This document shows, one piece after another, positions 1 through 6,807 of a stretch of 64,000 bases of DNA (position 1 is the first letter of the stretch; each line of letters begins with the position of its first letter). The stretch spans positions 1,178,001-1,242,000 of the forward strand of contig JBEVVY010000001.1 of the NCBI GenBank assembly GCA_040506895.1, read 5' to 3'. Origin of the DNA: Sedimenticola_A sp040506895. Lineage in GTDB: Bacteria; Pseudomonadota; Gammaproteobacteria; Chromatiales; Chromatiaceae. Both the position numbers and the translations under genes were made by a program. The notes beneath the pieces were generated by a model. It ran no database searches. It worked only from the letters and a program-made list of their open reading frames with translations, and was not told the origin of the DNA.

Positions 1-222
1 ACCTCCGCCCTCGACACCACCACGGAGCATAACCTGCACGAAGCCCTGCAACAGTTCCTGAAGGGACGCACCACCCTGATCATCGCCCACCGTCTGAGTG
101 CGGTGAAACAGGCCGACCGGGCACTGGTGTTCGAAGATGGCCACATAGTGGAAGAGGGCTCCCACGACGAGCTGATCGACAGCAACGGTCTCTACGCGAG
201 TCTCTACGGCAAGCAGCAGTAA
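1..222 (+). CDS. ABC exporter ATP-binding domain, C-terminal fragment
   Basis: This is the 3' end of a gene that begins outside the window; 73 residues are visible before the TAA. The fragment holds the D-loop (TSALD) and the H-loop (IIAHRLSAV) of an ABC ATPase, followed by the usual EDGHIVEEGSHDEL stretch and a short tail. This ending is typical of fused membrane-ATPase exporters of the MsbA/HlyB type, which energise export across the inner membrane. The next gene is convergent and encodes a repeat protein with RTX-like motifs, so a type I secretion role is possible. Without the transmembrane and peptidase regions the substrate cannot be assigned. Confidence 0.85.
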   Translation, partial: TSALDTTTEHNLHEALQQFLKGRTTLIIAHRLSAVKQADRALVFEDGHIVEEGSHDELIDSNGLYASLYGKQQ

Positions 223-252
223 CTATACATTGCTCCAGGTGACTCTCACGCC

Positions 253-2391
253 TTACACAACCACATGCGCAATGGCCTGGTCGATCCACAGGGTGGCGCT
301 GTTGAGGGTATACACGTCGTAGTGGATTCCCTCGTATACACGATCGACACCTGAGTCCGAAAAGCCCTCTGCGTGAACCAGGTCCCCACCCCTGCCCTTG
401 ATACGGATCGCCCCGTTCTCATCACCCAGGAGGTTGTTGACGGCCTGTTCGGTAATGGTGAGTTCGTTCACACCTGAATCGGTCTTCAGATCGAAAATTT
501 CGATATCGACAATGCGATCGTCCGCCAGGGCGGTGAAATCAAGGGATGCGTCTATCAGCATCAGCCGATCACTACCCGCACCGCCATCGATATGCGCAGG
601 CTCCAGGGCAAACACACCCTCTTCGAGTTTGGCAATGTTGTCACCGTTGAGGATGATGGTGTCATCGCCACCACCGGCATCGATCAGATCGTAACCACCG
701 TTGCCGATCAGGTAATCGTCACCCTCATCACTGACAACGATCTCATCCTTGTAGCTGCCGGTCCAATTGACGCCTTTGCTCTTGAAGAGAATCCTGCTGC
801 CCTCTTCGCTGGTGGCAACGGTGAACTCACCATTGCTTGTCGTATTCAAACCACTGACCAGTGCAGGGTCGTAAACCGGCACATCAGGCACCGGAACACC
901 GAATGTATCGACAAAGATGGAACTGCCCCCCTCTTCGCTCTCTGCGACATAGGCCATGGCATATCCTGCTTCACCACCAATCGGAGCCACATCAACAAGT
1001 TCCCCATCAAAAGAGCAACCCGGCACACCGGATTGCAGATCCATGCCGACATATGAACCGATGGTATCAAAAGTGTGGATGACAACTGCATTCTCGAATC
1101 GGTCACCCGGAAAGAGACCATGCACACTGGCAAGTTCATGATCATTTATGTGGCAGCCGTTACCCGCCACATAGGTCACGGCAAAGGCCCCATCATCTCC
1201 AGCGGGGGTGATCTGGATTTCATCAGCTATCCCATTTCCAGGACCGATTTTGAGCTGATGCTGCTCACCCGTGGGTTCACCGCTTGAATCGAACCGCTGA
1301 ATAATGATTGCATTCTCCCCGTCTTTGTCTTTACCAAGACAGGTCAATACATAGGCACCATTGTCCCCAATTGAGGTGATCTGAGGAGCGAATTCCCCTT
1401 CACCCGTCATGCCCGCCGCTTCAAGAACCCTCTGTCCAGCAGGCTCACCCTGTGAATTGAACCCTTGCAGATGGACGGAGAGATCCCCCTCCTTGTCCCG
1501 TCCGCAATAGGTGACCACGAATTCACCGTCGGAACCGACAGCCGAGACCTGGGGTTGGCTGTACCAACTGTCGACAACACCGCTTTCAAGACGAATCTGT
1601 TCTCCTTCAGGTCGGCCACTGGCATCAAAACGTTGAACATAGATGGCGTAGTTATCCTGATAACCAAGCCCGCTGTTTCCAACGTAGGTCACAACGAACG
1701 CACCGTCAGATCCAATGGCTTCGATCTGATGACGGCCATCGAACTGATCATCAACGCCAGTGGCTTCGAGATGGACCTGTTCTCCTAAAGGTTTACCGGG
1801 CGCATCGAACCGTTGCACGAAGATGGCGTTATCCCCTTTATCATCGGTTCCGGTGAAGGCTATGGCAAAAGCACCCTCGAAACCGATGGCGGTCACCTTG
1901 GGCTGACCGCTCCAGGCGCCATCCCGATGGCTTCCCTGAAGACGTACCTGCTCGCCTTCAGGTTGACCGTCAGCACCATAGCGCTGTACGACGACCACTC
2001 TGTCACGTCCCTCGTCGCGTGCCGAATAGGTCAATACAAACGCCCCGTCTTCACCCACGGCGGTGACCTGAGGATCGCTTGCCCTTCCATACAGCATTAT
2101 GAGTGGCACCATATCCTGGCCAGGCCAATGATGAATATTCGACACAATCTGCTCACCTTTCGGATCACCATCTTTATTGAACTTCTGAATAAAGATGGCA
2201 CTGTCTGAGTCCTGTTGGCCAAATCCTCCAACCCCAACATAGGCCGCGATAAAATCACCCTCTCTACCTACAGCTGTGATCTGCGGATCTTTCTCAAACT
2301 TCACCGTCTGCCAGCTTCCTGGATGATCGAGGCGGTGCTGCCCTTCCTTCTCTGCTGCAGCCGGATCATTGATGCCGGTCGTTGTGTTCAT
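253..2391 (-). CDS. Repeat protein with RTX-like calcium-binding motifs, probable secreted protein
   Basis: The 712-residue product has no N-terminal signal peptide. Eight imperfect repeats of about 50-70 residues run from about residue 35 to 500, each starting with a (D/Q)PQVTAVG(E/S)DGAF-like core and ending with a QRFD.G.P.GEQ-like element, which suggests a beta-propeller or beta-solenoid. Around residues 560-585 lie Gly-Asp-rich stretches (GDDYLIGNGG, GGGDDTIIL) like RTX calcium-binding nonapeptides, with a second GGAGSDRL motif downstream. The lack of a signal peptide, the C-terminal RTX-like region and the adjacent ABC exporter fragment suggest type I secretion. The ATG has only a weak ribosome site. 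The function is unknown; it could be a surface or adhesion protein. Confidence 0.7.
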   Translation of the reverse strand: MNTTTGINDPAAAEKEGQHRLDHPGSWQTVKFEKDPQITAVGREGDFIAAYVGVGGFGQQDSDSAIFIQKFNKDGDPKGEQIVSNIHHWPGQDMVPLIMLYGRASDPQVTAVGEDGAFVLTYSARDEGRDRVVVVQRYGADGQPEGEQVRLQGSHRDGAWSGQPKVTAIGFEGAFAIAFTGTDDKGDNAIFVQRFDAPGKPLGEQVHLEATGVDDQFDGRHQIEAIGSDGAFVVTYVGNSGLGYQDNYAIYVQRFDASGRPEGEQIRLESGVVDSWYSQPQVSAVGSDGEFVVTYCGRDKEGDLSVHLQGFNSQGEPAGQRVLEAAGMTGEGEFAPQITSIGDNGAYVLTCLGKDKDGENAIIIQRFDSSGEPTGEQHQLKIGPGNGIADEIQITPAGDDGAFAVTYVAGNGCHINDHELASVHGLFPGDRFENAVVIHTFDTIGSYVGMDLQSGVPGCSFDGELVDVAPIGGEAGYAMAYVAESEEGGSSIFVDTFGVPVPDVPVYDPALVSGLNTTSNGEFTVATSEEGSRILFKSKGVNWTGSYKDEIVVSDEGDDYLIGNGGYDLIDAGGGDDTIILNGDNIAKLEEGVFALEPAHIDGGAGSDRLMLIDASLDFTALADDRIVDIEIFDLKTDSGVNELTITEQAVNNLLGDENGAIRIKGRGGDLVHAEGFSDSGVDRVYEGIHYDVYTLNSATLWIDQAIAHVVV

Positions 2392-2659
2392 TTTGAAACC
2401 CCAGGTTAATTGTCCATATCCAATCGCTTTGTTTGGATTACAGCAGAAATAGTCGTTTCATTCATATAGTGAAATGTAGGCCAGTCTGATACTTTGTAGG
2501 CTTGCTGACCGGTTCAGACTTTTCCTACAGAGATTCAATCCAAACCTCATGGTGGATTTTTCATCGAAAGCCATACTGAAGACAGGGAAAGGGAGGTCTT
2601 AAGGGAGCCGCTCTAAAAAGGAATTGAACAGGGATGAAGCCAGCCATCGAGATGGCGGA
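2392..2659. other. Intergenic stretch upstream of the repeat protein
   Basis: No convincing coding region is visible. The stretch must carry the promoter of the minus-strand repeat protein. Toward its right end, near 2644-2657, a short hairpin (GCCATC.GAGATGGC) lies just before the plus-strand terminator at 2660. A plus-strand terminator with no plus-strand gene before it leaves room for a small RNA. Confidence 0.4.
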
Positions 2660-2690
2660 AACCGGTAGCTGAAAGGCTGCCGGTTTTTTT
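2660..2690 (+). terminator. Rho-independent terminator reading on the plus strand
   Basis: A 10-bp stem (2660-2669 with 2676-2685, one G-T pair) has a TGAAAG loop and is followed by a run of seven T. No plus-strand protein gene lies in the preceding 2.4 kb apart from the ABC gene that ends at 222, so its transcript is unexplained. Confidence 0.6.
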
Positions 2691-2693
2691 GTG

Positions 2694-2858
2694 CATCCTG
2701 TACATGCGCCGCTCCCGGCATCCCTGCCTACCGCGGTATTCGACCGCCAGGGATGGCGGAAGTGCAGGAAATGCATGGAGCAATTTCCTGCCCGTACATC
2801 CTGTACATCGCCGCTACCGGCATCCCTGCCTATCGCGGCATACCGTACATCCTGTACA
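2694..2858. repeat. Dispersed intergenic repeat, copy A
   Basis: This block is built of CATCCTGTACAT and CCGGCATCCCTGCCT units and contains GACCGCCAGGGATGGCGG followed by inverted TGCAGGAAAT / ATTTCCTG segments. A related block with the same order of motifs occurs at 22171-22306 between nifV and nifS. Two copies about 19 kb apart in intergenic positions point to a REP-like family in this genome. Confidence 0.6.
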
Positions 2859-2890
2859 TAAAAAAAGAGGCCCGGAGGCCTCTTTTTCTT
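2859..2890. terminator. Terminator of pnp, bidirectional
   Basis: A GAGGCC/GGCCTC stem (2867-2882) with a CGGA loop is flanked by an A-run on the left and a T-run on the right. On the minus strand it ends the rimP-to-pnp transcript about 20 bases after the pnp stop. The symmetry would also stop plus-strand transcription. Confidence 0.8.
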
Positions 2891-2909
2891 TTTTGCTATC
2901 GAGCCAGGA

Positions 2910-5000
2910 TCACTCCTGGTCGACCGCCTTCATGCTGAGGCGGATACGGCCCTGCTTGTCCACTTCGAGGACCTTGACCTTGACGATATCGCCCTCGGCC
3001 AGCTTGTCGCTCACCTTCTCCACACGCTCTTCGCAGATCTGGGAGATGTGCACCAGGCCGTCACGGCCAGGCAGGATGGTGACGAAAGCACCGAAGTCCA
3101 TCAGGCGGGCAACCTTGCCCTCGTAGATGGTGCCCACTTCAACGTCAGCGGTGATCAGCTCGATACGCTTGCGCGCCTCTTCACCTGCCGCCTTGTCGAC
3201 GGAGAAGACCTTGACCATGCCGTCGTCGGTAACATCGACGGTGGCACCGGTCTCTTCGGTGATGGAGCGGATGGTGACACCACCCTTGCCGATCACGTCG
3301 CGGATCTTGTCGGGGTCGATCTTGAAGGAGATGATGCGTGGCGCGTGTTCGGACATCTCTTCACGCGGTGCCGCAATGGCCTTCTCCATCTCACCCAGGA
3401 TGAACATGCGGCCGTCTTTGGCCTGGTCCAGGGCGATCTCCATGATCTCCTTGGTGATACCGGTGATCTTGATATCCATCTGCAGCGCGTTCACGCCGTT
3501 GACGGTACCGGCAACCTTGAAGTCCATGTCGCCCAGGTGATCCTCGTCACCCAGGATATCGGTCAGTACTGCGAACTCGTTCTCTTCCTTGATCAGGCCC
3601 ATGGCCACACCGGCGATGGGTGCCTTGATGGGCACACCGGCGTCCATCAGGGAGAGGCTGGTGCCGCAAACGGAAGCCATGGAGCTGGAACCGTTGGACT
3701 CGGTGATCTCGGAGACTACACGAATGGAGTACGGGAAGTCTTCGATGGTGGGCATGCAAGCCAGCACGCCACGCTTGGCCAGGCGGCCGTGGCCGATCTC
3801 GCGGCGCTTGGGGCTGCCTACACGACCGGTTTCATTCACGCAGAAGGGAGGGAAGTTGTAGTGGAGCATGAAGGACTCTTTACGCTCGCCTTCCAGTGCA
3901 TCGATGATCTGGGAGTCACGCTCGGTACCCAGGGTAGTGACTACCAGGGACTGGGTCTCGCCACGGGTGAACAGTGCAGAACCGTGGGTGCGGGGCAGGA
4001 TGCCGGTACGCACGGTGATGGGACGCACGGTCTTGGTGTCGCGACCATCGATGCGGGGCTCACCTGCCAGGATGCGACCGCGAACGGTACGCTTCTTGAG
4101 CTTGTCCAGTGCACCGCGAACCTCGCCCTCGGTGTACTCGGGCTCTTCGCCGCCGCAGAGTTTCTCGACAGCGTCGGCAACCACGGCGTCGATCTTACCG
4201 TAGCGCTCCATCTTGTCGGCGGTGGTGTAGGCTTCAGCCATTGCATCGCCGGCAGCCGCCTGAACGGCATCTTTCAGGGCGGTATTCTCTTCGGGAGCGC
4301 TGAACTCCCTGGCTGGCTTGTTGACCTCGGCGGCCAGTTCCCTGATCGCCTGGATAGCTACCTGCATCTGCTCGTGACCGAACAGTACAGCACCCAGCAT
4401 CACCTCTTCGGAGAGTTCGTTGGCCTCGGACTCAACCATCAGTACCGCATCTTCGGTACCGGCAACCACCAGGTCGAGGTCGCTCTCGTCGGTCAGACCG
4501 GTGCTGTCCTGGTTCAGGAGGTACTCACCGTTCTTGTAACCTACGCGGGCCGCGCCGATGGGACCCTGGAACGGCAGGCCGGAGATGGCCAGTGCTGCAG
4601 AGGTACCGATCAGCGAGGGAATCTCGGGGTCAACCGCGGGATTCAGGGATTTGACGGTACAGATCACCTGGGTCTCGTTGGTGTAGCCCTTGGGGAACAG
4701 GGGACGGATGGGACGGTCGATCAGGCGGGAGACCAGGATCTCCTTCTCTGAAGGACGGCCCTCGCGACGGAAGAAACCACCGGGGATCTTACCCGCGGCG
4801 TAGGTCTTCTCCTGGTAGTCCACGGTCAGAGGGAAGAAGTCGCGTCCCTCCATGGCGTCCCTGGCACCAACCACGGTGCACAGCACCACGGTGTCTCCCA
4901 TGTTGATCATGACTGCACCGTCTGCCTGGCGGGCAATCTCGCCGGTCTCCAGGGTTACGGTGTGATCACCAAACTGAAACTCTTTTTTTATAGCGGTCAC
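2910..5000 (-). CDS. pnp: Polyribonucleotide nucleotidyltransferase (PNPase)
   Basis: The enzyme degrades RNA 3' to 5' by phosphorolysis and is part of the degradosome. The 696 residues show the expected order: a first RNase PH domain (residues about 5-215), an alpha-helical linker, a second RNase PH domain (about 310-540, with the FMLHYNFPPF and GSPKRREIGHG signatures), then KH (DKIRDVIGKGGVTIR, about 560) and S1 (YEGKVARLMDFGAFV, about 625) RNA-binding domains. The length fits the family. I chose the GTG at 5000 because GAGGA lies seven bases before it. It follows rpsO by 36 bases, the classic rpsO-pnp arrangement, and is the last gene of the operon. Confidence 0.98.
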   Translation of the reverse strand: MTAIKKEFQFGDHTVTLETGEIARQADGAVMINMGDTVVLCTVVGARDAMEGRDFFPLTVDYQEKTYAAGKIPGGFFRREGRPSEKEILVSRLIDRPIRPLFPKGYTNETQVICTVKSLNPAVDPEIPSLIGTSAALAISGLPFQGPIGAARVGYKNGEYLLNQDSTGLTDESDLDLVVAGTEDAVLMVESEANELSEEVMLGAVLFGHEQMQVAIQAIRELAAEVNKPAREFSAPEENTALKDAVQAAAGDAMAEAYTTADKMERYGKIDAVVADAVEKLCGGEEPEYTEGEVRGALDKLKKRTVRGRILAGEPRIDGRDTKTVRPITVRTGILPRTHGSALFTRGETQSLVVTTLGTERDSQIIDALEGERKESFMLHYNFPPFCVNETGRVGSPKRREIGHGRLAKRGVLACMPTIEDFPYSIRVVSEITESNGSSSMASVCGTSLSLMDAGVPIKAPIAGVAMGLIKEENEFAVLTDILGDEDHLGDMDFKVAGTVNGVNALQMDIKITGITKEIMEIALDQAKDGRMFILGEMEKAIAAPREEMSEHAPRIISFKIDPDKIRDVIGKGGVTIRSITEETGATVDVTDDGMVKVFSVDKAAGEEARKRIELITADVEVGTIYEGKVARLMDFGAFVTILPGRDGLVHISQICEERVEKVSDKLAEGDIVKVKVLEVDKQGRIRLSMKAVDQE

Positions 5001-5036
5001 AATTGTGTCCTCTTCTTGATCTGGTTGCGGACCAGG

Positions 5037-5306
5037 TTAGCGACGCAGGCCGAGGCGTTTGATCAGGCTGCGATAACGCTCCACGTCTTTGGATTTCAGG
5101 TAGTCCAGCAGCTTGCGGCGGGAGTTAACCATGCGCACCAGGCCACGACGGGAGTGGTGATCATGCTTGTGGTCGGCGAAGTGCTCGGTCAGTTGGTTGA
5201 TACGGCTGGTCAGCAGGGCGACCTGTACCTCAGGGCTACCGGTGTCGTTGGCACCCTGGCCGTACTCTTCAACAATTGCTTTCTTCTGTTCTGCGTTCAT
5301 TGCCAT
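5037..5306 (-). CDS. rpsO: 30S ribosomal protein S15
   Basis: This 89-residue primary 16S rRNA-binding protein of the small subunit platform has the family's full length. Conserved segments include GSPEVQVALLTSRINQLTEH, HHSRRGLV and MVNSRRKLLDYL. It lies between truB and pnp as in Escherichia coli. The roughly 190-base leader contains a G-C hairpin, in line with known S15 autoregulation through its own leader, although a pseudoknot cannot be shown by eye. Confidence 0.98.
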   Translation of the reverse strand: MAMNAEQKKAIVEEYGQGANDTGSPEVQVALLTSRINQLTEHFADHKHDHHSRRGLVRMVNSRRKLLDYLKSKDVERYRSLIKRLGLRR

Positions 5307-5377
5307 TTGTATATCCTCATGATTTCAGTTAACTACTGCGCCCGCATCCGATATGAGTTCAGAAAACGGGCCTCATC

Positions 5378-5400
5378 GCCCCGAAAAGGGGCTGTTTCAG
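5378..5400 (-). promoter_or_regulatory. Hairpin in the truB-rpsO intergenic region
   Basis: A GCCCC/GGGGC stem with an A-rich loop lies in the leader of rpsO. There is no T-run after it on the minus strand, so an RNA-level regulatory or processing role for rpsO is more likely than termination. This is inference from position. Confidence 0.35.
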
Positions 5401-5496
5401 CGATACCCGCGCAGCCGGCAATGCCGCCCGGGATCGGAAAGGTGCAAAGTATGATGGGTTTTACCTAACCAATCAAATTTTTAGCGCATTTTTCCA

Positions 5497-6405
5497 CTAC
5501 AGCAGACGCCTCGGCGCCACGCGCCCGTCGTCCAGAATTTCCCCCATGCCGATAAACTCCCCGTTCGGGTCGTAGAGACGCACATGCCCTTCAGTCGGGG
5601 CGTTGGGTACGATCACCGGCTGGCCCTGGCGCAGATAGAAGTTGCTGTCCGGGCTCAGGTGTACCTCGGGCCAACCAGCCAGGGCGGTATCGATAGGCAG
5701 GAGCATGGCGTCCAGGGAGACATTGCCCTCCTCGGCGGCACGTTCGACCTGCTCGATAGTCACCATCGCGTCATCACCAAAGGGACCCACGCCGGTGCGC
5801 CTGAGCGCAGAGACATGGGCGCCACAGCCCAGTGCCTCGCCGATATCCTCCGCCAGGGTCCGGATATAGGTTCCCTTGGAGCAGCGAACCTCCAGTTCGA
5901 ACTCCGGCAGATCACAGCGGGTCAGGGTCAGTTCGTAGATGGTGACGGTGCGGGGCTCCCGTTCCACCTCGACACCTTCACGGGCCAGTTTGTAGAGCCG
6001 CTCACCCTTGTGCTTGAGCGCGGAGTACATGGGGGGAATCTGCTGAATCTCGCCCCTGAACCGCTCCAGTACGTCTGCAATGGTCTGTTCGGCTATACCA
6101 TCGGTGGAGCGGGTTTCGAGGATATCGCCCTCGGAATCACCGGTCGCGGTGGTCTCACCGAGTTTCACCTTCACCCAGTAGCGCTTCTCGGCATCCAGCA
6201 GAAAGGCGGATACCTTGGTTGCGGCACCGAAACAGATCGGCAGCAACCCGTCGGCGAGGGGGTCCAGGCTGCCGGTGTGTCCCGCTTTCTTTGCAAAGTA
6301 GAGGGTTTTCACCCGCTGCAATGCGGCATTGGAAGTTTTACCCAGGGGCTTGTCCAGCAGCAGGATACCCTGCACATTCCGGCCCCTCTGACGACGTCGA
6401 CCCAT
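5497..6405 (-). CDS. truB: tRNA pseudouridine(55) synthase
   Basis: TruB isomerises U55 in the T-loop of tRNAs. The 302 residues start with GILLLDKPLGKTSN and carry the motif HTGSLDPLADGLLPI, whose Asp is the catalytic residue. YSALKHKGERLYKLAREG and CSKGTYIRTLAEDIG are further family blocks, and the C-terminal part (from about 245) matches a PUA-like domain. It starts nine bases after rbfA and ends before rpsO, the usual gammaproteobacterial order. Confidence 0.97.
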   Translation of the reverse strand: MGRRRQRGRNVQGILLLDKPLGKTSNAALQRVKTLYFAKKAGHTGSLDPLADGLLPICFGAATKVSAFLLDAEKRYWVKVKLGETTATGDSEGDILETRSTDGIAEQTIADVLERFRGEIQQIPPMYSALKHKGERLYKLAREGVEVEREPRTVTIYELTLTRCDLPEFELEVRCSKGTYIRTLAEDIGEALGCGAHVSALRRTGVGPFGDDAMVTIEQVERAAEEGNVSLDAMLLPIDTALAGWPEVHLSPDSNFYLRQGQPVIVPNAPTEGHVRLYDPNGEFIGMGEILDDGRVAPRRLL

Positions 6406-6414
6406 AGGGGGAAC

Positions 6415-6792
6415 TTACTCCTGATCCTCGGGGTGCTGTGAATCCTCCTCGACGGCCTGCTCGATCAGGCTGGAGAGCCGTGCTCCCCGCTCGATGGATT
6501 CATCGTAGGTGAAATGCAGCGCGGGTATGGTGCGCATCCGCATGCGCCTGCCCAGCTCGTGGCGTAGAAAAGGGGCCGACTCGTTCAGCGCCTTCTCGGT
6601 GGCATGGGCATCCAGTTCTCCACCCATGGTGGTGAAGTAGACCTTGGCATGGGAAAAATCGCGCACCACCCGCACCTCCTGGATACTGATCATACCCAGG
6701 TGCGGATTCTCGAGCTGGGTGCGTATCAGCTCCCCCAGCTCACGCTGCATCTGTGAACCGACCCGGTCGGTCCGCTTGAATTCACGAGCCAT
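6415..6792 (-). CDS. rbfA: 30S ribosome-binding factor A
   Basis: RbfA is a late 30S maturation and cold-adaptation factor that binds near the 5' end of 16S rRNA. The 125-residue product has the KH-like family pattern: RTDRVGSQMQRELGELI at the start, ARVYFT-like HAKVYFTTMGGE in the middle, and LRHELGRRMRMRTIPALHF. An acidic tail follows. It lies 15 bases downstream of infB and just upstream of truB. Confidence 0.97.
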   Translation of the reverse strand: MAREFKRTDRVGSQMQRELGELIRTQLENPHLGMISIQEVRVVRDFSHAKVYFTTMGGELDAHATEKALNESAPFLRHELGRRMRMRTIPALHFTYDESIERGARLSSLIEQAVEEDSQHPEDQE

Positions 6793-6807
6793 CTACTGCT
6801 TCCGACC

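Noticed and set aside
2644..2690. Possible c-di-GMP (GEMM) riboswitch near the orphan terminator
   Set aside because: A few short similarities to the aptamer are present, but the conserved core and tetraloop receptor are missing and no gene follows on that strand.
3048..4751. Long open frame (567 codons) on the plus strand opposite pnp
   Set aside because: It is the antisense shadow of a highly conserved PNPase gene, with no ribosome site or recognisable domain.
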